From assembly GCA_037367405.1 (NCBI GenBank), contig JAZKJV010010626.1, positions 62,001 to 126,000 on the forward strand: DNA of 64,000 nucleotides, read 5' to 3'. A program made the translations under genes and the position numbers. The DNA is from Ottelia alismoides (taxonomy: Eukaryota; Streptophyta; Magnoliopsida; Alismatales; Hydrocharitaceae). The notes under the pieces were generated by a model. It saw only the letters and a list, made by a program, of their open reading frames with translations. It made no database searches and was not told the DNA's origin. The first letter of the stretch is position 1, and every line of letters starts with the position of its first letter. Below are positions 12,264 to 22,700 of the stretch, piece by piece.

Positions 12264-12489
12264 CAAGGCCTTAAATGTCGGTTTCGGTCACCATTTCGGT
12301 ATCAACCAAAACGGAATTTCGATGGAATTTTGGTGGAATTTCGACCGAAATTTCGGTCGTTTCGGTCATTTTTTGTACTAGGACCTCCATATTTCGGTCA
12401 TTTCCGTCATTTCGGTCGAATTTCGATTTCGACTGGATATCGATATTCGACAGAAATTCGACCGAATTTCGTTGAAATTTGAGGCCATG
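12264..12489. mobile_element. hAT-like MITE (226 bp), innermost insertion
   Basis: Termini CAAGGCCTTAAATGTC and, inverted, CATGGCCTCAAATTTC form ~16-bp imperfect inverted repeats. The perfect 8-bp target duplication ATTTCCGT lies at 12256-12263 and 12490-12497. Eight-base duplications and CA(A/T)GG-type ends are hAT hallmarks. The interior is almost wholly made of AAATTTCGGT/ACCGAAATTT words. It is a short deletion derivative of the 804-bp element at 42483-43286. Confidence 0.85.
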
Positions 12490-12497
12490 ATTTCCGT

Positions 12498-14012
12498 TGA
12501 GACATGACCAATCCATGCCTTGATCTAGCTATCTCAATCCCCAAGAAATATCGTAATGGTCCTAGGTCTTTAATCACAAACTGTTCTGCAAGATGCTTCT
12601 TTACTCTGACAATTTCTTCACAATCATCTCCTGTAAGAATGATGTCATCTACATACACTAGCATTGCTACTGTGCCCTTTGAACTCCTTTTGACAAACAA
12701 GGAGTGATCAGACGACGACCTTGTGAATCCAATCACATGTAATGCTTCTGACAGTTTGTGAAACCAGGCTCGTGGACTTTGTTTCAATCCATAAATTGCC
12801 TTGCGTAAAAGACATACCTTCTGACACTCCCCTTGTCGCTCGAATCCAGGTGGTTGTTGCATGTAAACCACCTCATTAAGATCACCATACAAGAAGGCAT
12901 TCTTGACATCTAGTTGATGTAGTGGCCAATCCAACTGAACAACGACAACAATGAGAATCCGTACCGTCGATAAACGAGCGACTGGTGAAAAAGTATCGAA
13001 GAAGTCAATGCCATAGGTTTGTGTAAACCCTTTGGCAACCAAACGAGCCTTGTAGCGTGCAATAGAATCGTCTGGGTTGTACTTTACAGTGAAGACCCAC
13101 TTGGAGCCAACAACATGAGTATTGGTCGGAGAATCCACTAGTGTCCAAGTGTGTCTCGATTCCAGAGCTGACATCTCTTCTTGCATTGCTTTAAGCCAGT
13201 GGTGATCTTGTAGCGCATCAATGTGGTTTTTGGGAATGATAGTGTCTGAAACTGCCTGCACAAAATTCTTATAAGTCGGAGTAAGCCTCGAGAGGGACAT
13301 TGCCGCAGAGATCGGGTGCTTGATGCGATAGACGGACGAACACTGTCGAGCTTGGCGACGATGAGCTATCGACAATTCTGCCTGATCCTCTGCAACAACA
13401 TTAGTTTCCAAATTCCGAGTAGGGGAACATACCTGAGGAGGTGGCACTAGCTCGGAAGGGGAAGTGGGAGATGGTTGGGGAGTTGGAACAGGTAATGGGA
13501 AGGTGAGGTTCTCAGCGGAGGAATTTGATGGGCTAATACCTGTGGATGACGTTGAGAAATAAGGAATTGACTCGAAAAATGTAACATCAGCACTTATGAA
13601 ATGTTTACGTAATCGTGCATCAAAACATCGGTATCCTTTCTGATTTGCAGCATATCCCAGAAAGACACATTTGACATCACGGGCAGTAAGCTTGTCTCTC
13701 CCAGGTGCATGAATATGAACAAACGCAGTGCACCCAAAAACTCGTGGTTGAATAGGATAGAGGGGTTTACCGGGAAAAAGAATCTCAATAGGTATTTGTT
13801 CATATAGAGTTGTAGATGGCAACCTATTGATGAGAAATGTCGCTGTTAAGACTGCATCTCCCCAATAGAGAGATGGGACATGATATGCAAGAAGTAATGT
13901 GCGCGCAATATCTAGGATATGACGATGTTTGCGTTCAGCGACACCATTTTGTTGAGAAGTGTAGGGACATGTAGTCTGGTGCACAATACCCTGGTTAGAA
14001 AGAAGATTTTGC
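12498..14012 (-). pseudogene. Copia C integrase (C-terminal half) and reverse transcriptase
   Basis: A long open frame of about 500 codons. It begins inside integrase at the NQGIVHQTTCPYTSQQNGVAE region, so the D,D part of the D,D,E site is missing. It continues with the integrase tail (FGCTAFVHIHAPGRDKL; KCVFLGYAANQKGYRCF) and a Ser/Pro-rich linker, then reverse transcriptase: WLKAMQEEMSALESRHTWTL, FTQTYGIDFFDTFSPVA, LHQLDVKNAFLYGDLNEV, and the catalytic MLVYVDDIILTGDD. Apart from the missing N-terminus and the MITE it has no stop, which fits a fairly recent insertion. Confidence 0.9.
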
Positions 14013-14327
14013 AACTAATAGTGACTTCCACATATCGTGTGCACTATCATAATATACCGATTCCTGAGAGATCCTATCGATGACACTCACCATAATCCAC
14101 GAGCTTACCATACCGTTATCTTTGACCCAGGTAGCGTATTTTCCAACCTTGTTGGTTGGTTCTTCTTCGAGGAGGATATGCTCTCTATCATACCCTCGAA
14201 CGGTCATCAGGAAAAGCCGGGACCACATGGCATAGTTCGTGGCATCTAACTTTGGAATTGATCCAAAGGAAGGCATTTTGGAATGACCGCCTCCATCGAT
14301 TTCTGATGTAGGTACCTCGGATGCCAT
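14013..14327 (-). pseudogene. Copia C gag N-terminus, fused to integrase by deletion
   Basis: Starts MASEVPTSEIDGGGHSKM and carries the plant copia gag core (LDATNYAMWSRLFLMTVRGY; HDMWKSLLVA). It ends with KSSF at about 14010, where the sequence jumps directly to the middle of integrase. Gag C-terminus, zinc knuckle, protease, GAG-pre-integrase and the first part of integrase are absent. The leader 14328-15094 is GC-rich with (GGGGCTGG)-like repeats (14830-15000) and ends at a perfect primer-binding site (15081-15094, minus TGGTATCAGAGCCC). Confidence 0.85.
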
Positions 14328-15094
14328 AGGATCGAGGCCGCAATGTACGGTTGTTGTTGCTACCTATGTCGTGTTGTACGTTTGTGTCTCTCTCTCTCCC
14401 CCTGTGTATATATTTTTTTATTACATCTCAATACACACCAGCCAACATATTACATATGATGACATATAATGGTTGGAGACTGGGGCCTGGATGAGGCCGC
14501 TGAGCGAAAGATGTGCAAGAACCGGGGGAATACGATGCGCTGGTGATGGCGTAGCTGGAAGAAGCCTTCGGACAGACGCGAGGCGTATCTGGAAGACAGC
14601 GTGATGCCGATGGCGATGAAGAAACTTCTGGAATACGACGTGATGCCGATGGCGTATCTGAAAGAAGCTAGAACCGACTGGAATACGGCTCTGGATGATA
14701 CTAGAAGGAACCTGTAGGTTGGCGCCTGGAAGGGGTGATCGCCGAGTCCACTGGCCGAAGATAAGGCGCGAGGCTATGATGGGGCACGGCCTAGACGCTG
14801 GGCAAGGGTGGTGCGCGGGCGAGGGATGGCTGGGTGAGGGCTGGGCCTGTTGCAAGGGCAAGGGTGGGGCTGGGCGTTGGCGAGGTCGGGGCTGGGAAGG
14901 GGCTGGATGGAGGTTGAGGGAGGCGAGGTCGGGGCTGGAAGGGGCCGGCGAGGTAGGGGCTGGGGCGAGGTCGGGGTTGGGAGGAGGGAGATCGGGGCGA
15001 GGCGTTGGCGATGGGGGCGGGCGATGCTGAGGCCGAGAGGGGGGGAGGGGTGGCGGCGCAAATCCCTAGGTACGAACCTAGGGCTCTGATACCA

Positions 15095-15232
15095 TCTTGG
15101 ATGGGGTAATTAGCTTCTGTGTTTTCATTAGGCACCCTAATCCTCATTATATAATGGAGGATTAGGGTTAGGGTTTACAAGAAGGGGACCCCTTTCAAGG
15201 TCAAATTCCTATAATGCCCTTTTATCTCAACA
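15095..15232 (-). repeat. Copia C 5' LTR (138 bp)
   Basis: The plus strand reads TCTTGGATGGGG ... TTTATCTCAACA. It differs from the 3' LTR at four sites. The LTR/primer junction is ...CATCCAAGA|TGGTATCAGAGC on the minus strand, which fixes the unusual GA end. Confidence 0.9.
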
Positions 15233-15417
15233 TATATAAGGAGCCCCATACCTCCTGTACTCATTGAGAAAAAGCAATGAAGCATTTGCCCCTTTGAGGG
15301 CTTCTCCCGTGGTTTCATCCCGCTCCTCACGGAGTAGGGTTTCACGTAAAAATCCCGTGTTCTTTATGTTTCTGTATCTTTATCCATGTTTACGCTTCCG
15401 CTTCCGATTTTCTAACA

Positions 15418-16032
15418 ATATATCGTCAGCATGGTCAATCAGTTTATGGAGCAACCTAGGCAGGCTCACATGGATGCAGTAACATGATCTTGTGGTATCT
15501 GAAGTCTTCTCCAGGTGCAGGACTTCTATTCAGGAGAGATATATCTCTCATAGTCACTGGATGTGCAGTTGCGGATTATATCGTGTTCCCTAATGACAGG
15601 TAGTCCACTTTAGGCTTCACTTTGTTTGTGGGCAGCTCGCTGGTTTCATGAAAGAGTAAGAAACAGACAGTTGTACCTAGATCTAGTGCTGGATCATTGT
15701 ATAGGGCCATGGTCCAAGGGAGCACAAAAATGATGTGGGTCAAGTCCGTCCTGACTGACCTAATGGTTGAGGCACCTCTTCCTATGTACCTCAAATGTGA
15801 TAATCAAGCTGCTCTATTCATAGCTAATAATCTAGCCTTTCATGAAAGAACAAAGTGCATTGAAGTAGACTGCCATTACACTCATGATTTAATCCAGAGG
15901 GGGCTTATTTTCACCTCTCATATTGCTTCAGGCGATCAAAATGCCGACATGTTTACCAAAGCTCTTGCGAGGGGTCCTTTTCACCGTTGCTGTTCCAAGC
16001 TGAGCATGATAGACATATATGCTCGAGCTTGA
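15418..16032 (+). pseudogene. Copia A RNase H (continuation after B)
   Basis: Resumes the reverse transcriptase/RNase H of A after the ATATA duplication. The first half (15423-15690) is frameshifted. The second half is open: MYRAMVQGSTKMMWVKSVL, LKCDNQAALFIANNLAFHER, IEVDCHYTHDLIQRG, FTKALARGPFHRCCSKLSMI. The catalytic Asp of CDNQAA is kept. The expected AESEY motif before it reads AGSLY, so the catalytic Glu is lost. It ends at the TGA of the polypurine tract (16031). Confidence 0.85.
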
Positions 16033-16039
16033 GGGGGAG

Positions 16040-16175
16040 TGTTGAGATATTTATATCTCTTTATCTTTTATTTGTACTTTTCTATTTCTTTCATCTATTT
16101 ATGCAAGCTTTTCTCCTATATAAGAGAGCTCTAGGGCTACGATGAATGCAATTTTCGATTTTACTCCTTTCCACA
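16040..16175 (+). repeat. Copia A 3' LTR (136 bp)
   Basis: TGTTGAGATATTTATA ... TCCTTTCCACA. It lacks a 12-bp segment present in the 5' copy and differs at roughly 15 other sites. The polypurine tract TTGAGGGGGAG lies immediately before it, and TGCAT target duplication follows at 16176-16180. Confidence 0.85.
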
Positions 16176-16180
16176 TGCAT

Positions 16181-17765
16181 GGTGTTTAACAGTAAACACC
16201 CACTTACAACTGTCAACAGATGCTCCACTAGAGGCATGAACCAAGGTCCATATACCACGCATCTGTAAGGCAATCATCTCTTCTTCCATAGCTAGGCGCC
16301 GCTTACTATCCTTCAAATCCTCCTGATAATTCCGTGGAATTTCTACGGCAGACAATGCAATTGTAAATTTTCTGAATTCTCCAGTCAAGCGATCAAAGGA
16401 GACCTTGGAGGCAAAGGATATGATGCACAACTACGCTTCTGCTTTTGAAGCGCAATATGTATGTCCAGATTATCAACCTTTATGTATCTTCCCTGTAGAG
16501 AACCTTGCTGAGGGAAAGCATCATACCTATCGTTAGGAACAATGTATTTAGAACATACATGATGCGTCCTAGATGATGAGCAGTGACCATGAGCAGAAGC
16601 ATAACGACGTGTATAGTAATGTAGCAACGGTGAGATCAGAACAATGGGAGCTGAGGGTATAGGAGGAGGCGAAGGTGGTGATGGTAGTGAATGTGATGGT
16701 GGTGGCATGTAGATTTCATCATCGAAGTCTGATGAAGTCAACCGATCACCTGTAGGAGAAAAGTACATCACTGACTCGAAAAAGGTGACATCAGCGCTAA
16801 CATAATACTTCTTGCGCAGTGGATCATATCATCTATACCCTTTTGTGTCATGGAGTACCCAACAAAGACACACTTGACAGCTCCAGGAGAGAGCTTGTCA
16901 AGACCTGGAGACAACTGGTGAACAATGGCAACCGAGCCAAAAATTCGAGTGAGTGAGAATAATTCTTTCTCAGGATATGTAAGGGAAAAATGAATTTTCT
17001 CACCCAAGACAGACTAGGGCATGCGATCCAGAAGCTAACATGCAGTAAGAACATCATCACCCCAAAAGGAATGTGGAGCACGACTCTAAATGTGGAGAGT
17101 TCTGGTAACATCAAGCAAATGGGTATGTTCTCTCTCTGCAATACCATTTTGCTGGGAACTATAGGTAAACGATGTTTGATGAATAATACTGCAAGTTAAA
17201 AAGAAATTGGAGGAAGCATGAGTACATAATTCCAAAGCAATGTCAGCTCTTACAAATTTTACAGATGAAGATAACACATTCTGCACTTCATTGATAAAGT
17301 TTTCGATAATATATCTTGTTTCAGATTTGTTCTTTTATAAAATGACCCATGACAGACGAGTAAAATCATCCACATCAACAGGATAAAACATGTGTCCCTG
17401 ATGATCGAGAACACGACTTGGACCCCAAATATCAATATAACTTAAAATTGGAGCTATTGCTCCGACTCTGATGATTAGGGAAGGCAGACCGATGATGCTT
17501 CTCCAACTGACACGCCTCACAATGGAAAGACGAGTGAGGAGAAGTCTGAGGCAGAACACGACACATTTTCTGGAGCGGAAGATGACCAAAGCATAGGTGC
17601 TACGTAAAGGGTAAGATAGATCCAACAGAATGGGAGAAAAGGCTTGCATAAGGGGTTCGAACCTAGCGATAGATGTCGCCTTACTCACGGCCACAACCAA
17701 TCACCTTGTCCGTAAGGATGTCCTCAAATACAAGAGAAGATGGGTCAAAAATAGCTCGACAATGT
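16181..17765 (-). pseudogene. Copia D integrase and reverse transcriptase start
   Basis: On the minus strand from the right: zinc region CEACQLEKHHRSAFP (about 17510), integrase core (VDVDDFTRLSWVIL at 17335-17400; KFVRADIALELC; YSSQQNGIAEREHTHLLD at 17100-17190), integrase tail (LDKLSPGAVKCVFVGYS near 16860), MMYFSPTGDRLTSS at 16740, a Pro/Ser linker, then reverse transcriptase start ([31 protein letters not shown] at 16185-16215). Frameshifts near 16800, 17000 and 17330 kill the frame. The text stops at the TGCAT duplication where A enters. Confidence 0.85.
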
Positions 17766-17769
17766 AGAT

Positions 17770-18351
17770 CCTTCGTAATTTGACAATAGATAACAAATTC
17801 ATAGAAAAGTCAGGCGCATGTAACACATTCTGTAGATGCATAGAATGTGTCAAGCTAATTTCCCCCTATCTTGTGATCGGGGAATGAGTCCCATCTGCTA
17901 TAACCACAGTCCTTCCTGGAGGAACTTGTCTGTATGCTGTAAGTTGACCTCTGTCTCCACACAAGTGATGTGTAGCACCGGAGTCCATAATCCATTCTAT
18001 AACATCAGATCCACTACAACTAGTAAGTGCACAAGAACTACTTGAGGTACTAGAAGATGCTGAAGCAGCCACGTCTGAGGTGACTTCCCAATGCAGATGA
18101 AGAAGCAATTGGACTGACAGGAGGCATAATATCCCTTAATCGTTCTACAAGTTCATCAAATCTCTGATACAAAAAGGGAGCAGCCGGGGACTCAACCGAC
18201 TCAGCTACTTGAGCAGATCAAGAAAGCCATGCTTGGAATAGCACGTATCCTCTGAATGTCCAGAACGATGACAATAAGTGCAGGGCTGACGAATACAACC
18301 TCCTCTGCCACGAGATCCACGCCCACGAAACTTGGAAGAACCTCCTCGACC
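17770..18351 (-). pseudogene. Copia D zinc knuckle and protease
   Basis: An intact CX2CX4HX4C knuckle reads CTYCHRSGHSEDTC at 18241-18282; it binds element RNA in the gag particle. Further on, the protease active site is intact as EWIMDSGATHHLCGDRGQ (about 17945-18000), the copia aspartic protease box. Between them lies a short Ser-rich linker with one frame change near 18110. GAG-pre-integrase (17600-17860) is only partly readable. Confidence 0.85.
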
Positions 18352-19011
18352 TCAGGAGGCAGCTATCGCTGAAGAGGTCTGACTAGTAGCAGTGGATGGG
18401 ATAGTAATCCTGTTGAGCCTGCAGAAAGCTTCCTCCATTGTAGGAATAGTAACATCCGTCAGAATCTGAGAACGGACAACCTCATGCTCAGGATCAAGGG
18501 CTGCTAGGAATACACCAACGATGGTGACATTCCTATATGTCTTTTGCTGCTCAGGAGTAGACATGAGAAGCATGAAGCTGTGGAGCTTCTCAAACATCCC
18601 AGGAAAGGATGTATATAACGAATAAAGGGGTTGTCCGTTCTGCTTGATAGTAAAGATGTGGTTCTGAAGTTGCAGAATCTTGGTCTCATTCCTCGCCTGA
18701 GAATAAGTTACTACAAGGATATCCCACATCGCCTTGTTGGTGGGCTGATGTAACACATCGTTGACGATCTCAATCGTCAATGTACTTGAAAGCCAAACCT
18801 TGGCATATGCATCATCCGCCTCCCACGAGACATTAACCTCAGTTTTCTCAGCCGACACTTCCTCGGTAACATTATGTTTCATACCCATAGATTTCATAAG
18901 GCTCATGAATTGCATAGCCCAAAGCTCATAGTTCGTCCTGTCCATCTTGACAATCGGCGCTAGACCTCCGAAAGCACCTGTGGCGGGAACATTGACTTTG
19001 TTTTCTGACAT
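18352..19011 (-). pseudogene. Copia D gag, open over 219 codons
   Basis: Starts ATG at 19011 (MSENKVNVPATGAFGGLAPI) and stays open through the whole UBN2-type capsid domain: MDRTNYELWAMQFMSLMKSM, WEADDAYAKVWLSST, AMWDILVVTYSQARNETKIL and LHSFMLLMSTPEQQ. A stop at 18352 precedes the zinc knuckle in the same strand. It is the best-kept gag in the window. The leader 19012-19433 carries short GC-rich repeats and no gene. Confidence 0.85.
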
Positions 19012-19443
19012 ATTGCTGGATGAAGAACACTAGTGTTTTGTAGACCAAAAGAAATGAGAATCTACACAAACACATGAGGATTTGATGCATATGTGGACTT
19101 ATGCAATCAAATCCGTCAACCTCAACGGACGTCGATGTAAGGGCGAAGGGCTCAGAGCCCACGACATGTCGCTGACGACGGTATGTTGCGACGACAAGGG
19201 TGCTGGCGGTTGGTGGAGAGGCCGGATGTGCCAGTGGCGGCAATGGCGACGACATGAGAGGTCGGTCAGATGTGCTGACAGCGGTGACGACCGCATGAGA
19301 GGTGGATCGACGGCGACAACGCCCGAAGAAGGTGAGCCGACGGTGGAGACACTTGGACGGTGGGGGGGAGGGGGGCGGCGGGTATGGTTAGGGTTACGGT
19401 CAGGGTATGAGAGTTCCGGCCTAGGACCGCTGCTTTGATATCA

Positions 19444-19588
19444 TGTTGGGAAAAAGAATACTTGCTGTACTATTCCCGTAACCCTAGGCTCTCTTATATA
19501 GAGGAGAGACCTATGGGTAAATTACATAAGCTAGATAAAAGAACAGAAAGATAAGCAAACAGTACAGTGACATAAATATATCTCTACA
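19444..19588 (-). repeat. Copia D 5' LTR (145 bp) and primer site
   Basis: Minus strand TGTAGAGATATATTTATG ... CTTTTTCCCAACA. The primer site next to it (19434-19443) reads TGATATCAAAGC, a two-change version of the tRNA-Met complement. The first bases could extend to 19591 (TGTTGTAGAG), so the exact edge is uncertain by three bases. Confidence 0.8.
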
Positions 19589-19728
19589 ACACTCAAAGGG
19601 TTTGAGCGTAGACAGTTCAGGGAACATCATAAAGATGACCTTGGTAGAAGGATGACCTAGACAATGATGCCACAGAAGAGGATTTTCAGATATTGAGACA
19701 ACGCTAGTAAAAATTGGAATCAGAAGGG
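19589..19728 (-). pseudogene. Copia H GAG-pre-integrase fragment between D and L
   Basis: A 140-bp sliver of H. Minus translation gives LLIPIFTSVVSISENPLLWH, then HCLGHPSTKVIFMMFPELS and LKPFEC, the HHCC-type domain that precedes integrase. It joins LYYLDIP at the right edge of L (32098) to CKVFQFGKHHR at 3920, proving that the three pieces are one element. The last five bases (AAGGG, 19724-19728) are L's target duplication. Confidence 0.85.
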
Positions 19729-22700
19729 TGACGAAGCGAAAATCTACCCTTTCTAATGTAATGTCTAATAGACTAGTGCGTTGCAGTCGGATAGATCCGC
19801 GATCGATCAAAAATAACCGCACAACTCGATTAAATCGTCGAATGATATAACGCGCGGTTTGATGTTTGTTTAGCCTGGGCAAGCCCTAGGGTCGACTCAA
19901 GGAGGCAAAGGAACAACTCGGGATCAAATTAGATGGATTAGATTGCGGTTTTCCAAGTGGATTTCTTTTTGTAATTTTTTATGCAATAGAAAATGCAGAT
20001 GCACAAATATGGATGAATTAGGTTATTAAGAAAATCAACAACTTAGCCTAATTTAATTTTAATATGAAATTAATCCAAAATGACCAAATGATATTTTTTC
20101 TAAGAACCTAATCCAACAATGAATGCAAAATGTATTTTTTTGGGATTTTTGGGTTTAAAATGCACAAATGAAAAATGCAAGCTTTTTTAGGACTTTTATG
20201 CAATTTTTCATGAAAATGTTATGCAAAAATAATGAAAATTTTGCTGGAAGTTAAACATGATGAAGTGAAGCTACACTAATATTTTTGAAATTTTCTGACA
20301 CTTTATGATTTTTTTATGAATTTTTTACTGAAATCAGAGCAATAACGAGTATTTAATTCCTAATAAAGCCACGAAATCAAATTATCCATAGATTGATTTA
20401 TCTCAAATAGATATTTTAATAAGGAATTTAGGAGACTTGAAATTTCTCCAAAATATTTTTCGTGGAATTAACTAAAAATCAACTATTGAAATCACTCTAT
20501 AATTTAGTTTATGCAAACGACAACTCCAATTTTAATGAAACTTGGACAGTAATTAAAGCACACTAAAAGGCATCATTCACAATTCTTTCACAATTTTTGG
20601 AGCAATAAACAACTATGTGCGAATTTCAGAGCGCAAATGGGTAAAATATCTTTGATTTTCGATCTCTGATTTTTAATAAATTGTATGATGCTCACAAAAA
20701 TGTAAATAAATAGCTCAAAGATAAGAAATTAAATGCTCTACAACATGCTATTTTTCATTAAAAAAATGACGCTAAATGACAGTCCAAATAAACGCTCAAA
20801 GTCAGGGGTCTTTTTGCAATACAGAAATTGAAATAAACAAATTGAAAAGTGTACAAGGGCACTTCTGCAATTATAACAAACTTGACGGACTGAATATGCA
20901 AATTTCACAAAAAAATAAAGAAATAAATTTTTGACCTTTTGTTTTCTTCCCCCACAAGATAGGGCACACGACAAGGAGAGCGGCTAGGGCTTGCGGGCGG
21001 CAACGCGATGGAGCAGCGCCGCGCGGGCGGTTGGGCGGCGCGCGCAGGGATGTGAGGACGGCGGTGCGGCTTGGCGGTGGAGCGGCGGAGGCGGAGGTGA
21101 GGTAGCCGCGGGGCTGGGCGCGTGGGCGGAGGCAAGAAGGTGCGGGGCCGGCGCGGTCTGATGATGTCGGTAGGGGGCGCGCGGCCGTCCCGCGCGAGGC
21201 GCACGCGGGGATGGCTGGAGCTGGCGCAGGTGGACGACGGTCGTGGCCGGGCGGCTGGCCTGCGGGGGCGAGCGTAGCCTGGAGGATGAGAACGGCTGCC
21301 ACTGCACCTGCTTTGTTTTTTTATTTTTTTTTCTTTTGTATTTTTTTGATTTTTTGTAAACAGTAAACAATGGTAGATAGTGGAATGTAGATATGGTGTG
21401 GATGAGATATTTGTGATTTGGATGTTGTAAAAACAATGAAGATGGTGTTTGAAATGCGATGGTGTTTGTGGTGATGTGATTTTTATGTGATGATGATAAA
21501 ACAAGGAAGAAAATTTGTTAGATAAAAAAATTGACAAGAAAAGATAGAGTACTTACCTGCAGTTCGCCAGATTATGGATCTGCAGTGTGCGGCTTCCGAT
21601 TGTGGCCTCGATCAACTTGGCGAAAAGCCGAGAAGCTAGGCAATCCACTTGTGGAGGAATGCTACGCGAATAAGGCTCGCGGATCTCACCAATAGCTGAA
21701 GATGGCTGGAACTCGTCGTCGCTCTACAGACTAAGGTTGTCGCTGTCACCTCGACCTCTCTGGAGCTGGAATTCTTCTCACGAAATCGGCGGATGAAAAA
21801 CAATGGTGGAGGATGATGGGAATAAAAAGGGAGAGGAGAGGGAAGTTGGAGAAGAGATGGAGAGAGTGGAGTAGTGGGGAGTTATTGGCTTGGAGTGGAA
21901 GAAAAGAAAGGGGAGAAGAGGTAAAAGGAAAATTAAATAAATAATTAATAAAATTATATAAGTAGGCTACTTAAAATAATTAAAATAGTAATAATAAAAT
22001 AATAATAAAAATAAATCCGAAAATAATAAAATAAATTCAAAAATAATAAAATAAAGGGGTGACATGTGGCGGCTCCAGGAGCGGCCACATGTCGCTCCTA
22101 GAAAATTCAAAAATTAAATGTAAACAAAAATAAAAAAGAAATAACAAAAGGGATTAAATCAAAAAGTGGTCAACACAAAAGTTGCTCGTCTAGACGAGAT
22201 CTACAACTTTCGTGAAGGGCCGAAAATCAAAGGAAATCATCTGTACAAAAATGTATTTTTGGGTGGCACCTTATAGATATAAAATACCGCATTTTATCTT
22301 TTGTAATTTTTTTGTCATTTTTAATAAGAGAAAAATTAAAATAAAGTTAGATAAAATATGAAAATAATATTTACAACTTAATCTTTTTTTTTTGTATTTT
22401 TAATAATTAGGAAAATGAAATGTTAAAATACAGGGGTAAAACGGTCATTATGTACAATGTACAAAAAGGACCCAAAATCCAAGTTTTGCATACGAGCTCC
22501 GATTTTAATGAAATTAGTCTTGTTTCGAAGGTTTCTGAATGTATATTACTTTAAAGTGAGTAGACCTAATTCGGAGGCTGTATGAGAGAGATATGTACAT
22601 TTTAAGGTTGACAACTTCAAAGTTGGATTGGGGTTTTATTGGTCAATTTTACAAGTTAGTATTTTTTTGATTTTTTTTCTTTATTAGTGTTAGTAATATA

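Larger units (their letters stand above)
11329..15232 (-). mobile_element. Copia element C, inserted in B's 3' LTR
   Basis: LTRs 11329-11466 and 15095-15232 are both 138 bp and differ at four positions (about 97%). The target duplication TATAT sits at 11324-11328 and 15233-15237. Read on its own strand the LTR begins TGT(T/A)GAGATAAAAGG but ends AAGA, so the terminal dinucleotides are TG...GA instead of TG...CA, in both copies. The body is gag start, a large deletion, integrase, reverse transcriptase and RNase H. C has the best-preserved pol of the nest but lacks protease and most of gag. Confidence 0.9.
8831..15417 (+). mobile_element. Non-autonomous LTR element B, inserted in A and split by C
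   Basis: LTRs of 316 bp (5': 8831-9146; 3': 11193-11328 joined to 15238-15417, also 316 bp) bound a 2046-bp interior. The target duplication is ATATA (8826-8830 and 15418-15422). I count about nine differences between the LTRs (about 97% identity). The interior encodes no gag or pol that I can recognise. Only the last ~45 bp (CCAAGCTGAGCATTGC ... CTTGAGGGGGAG) resembles the end of a copia pol gene plus polypurine tract. B must use proteins from another element. Confidence 0.9.
11193..15417 (+). repeat. Element B 3' LTR, split by element C
   Basis: The first part is 11193-11328. C plus one copy of its TATAT target duplication occupies 11329-15237, and the LTR resumes at 15238 with AAGGAGCCCC and ends CTAACA at 15417. 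The two parts sum to 316 bp, the same as the 5' LTR. The polypurine tract TTGAGGGGGAG precedes it at 11182-11192. Confidence 0.9.
4565..16175 (+). mobile_element. Copia element A, inserted in D's reverse transcriptase
   Basis: A full-length but decayed copia element with LTRs 4565-4712 and 16040-16175, flanked by the 5-bp target duplication TGCAT (4560-4564 and 16176-16180). Order inside: primer site, gag, protease, integrase, reverse transcriptase, element B insertion at 8831-15417, RNase H, polypurine tract. The two LTRs differ at many positions and by a 12-bp gap, so A is clearly older than B and C inside it. Its family is the same as that of its host D. Confidence 0.9.
3921..19588 (-). 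mobile_element. Copia element D, inserted in H and split by A
   Basis: A short-LTR copia element on the minus strand. It starts at the 5' LTR (19444-19588) and runs through gag, zinc knuckle, protease, integrase and the start of reverse transcriptase (16181). Element A then interrupts it within the CKWVFTVK...ADGSLDRYK stretch, and it continues at 4559-3921. The join is certified by the 5-bp duplication TGCAT on both sides of A. D ends abruptly at 3921, just after TTPMDPTM, where H resumes. Its RNase H and 3' LTR were deleted, apparently together with a few bases of H. Confidence 0.8.

Noticed and set aside
20871..21537. Minus-strand frames up to 210 codons in the GC block of L's LTR (repeated at 30005-30673)
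   Set aside because: Three overlapping frames are open at once on the same strand, rich in Ala/Arg/Pro with no motif; this is what a GC-rich stretch gives by chance. Repetition in both LTRs reflects LTR duplication, not gene conservation.
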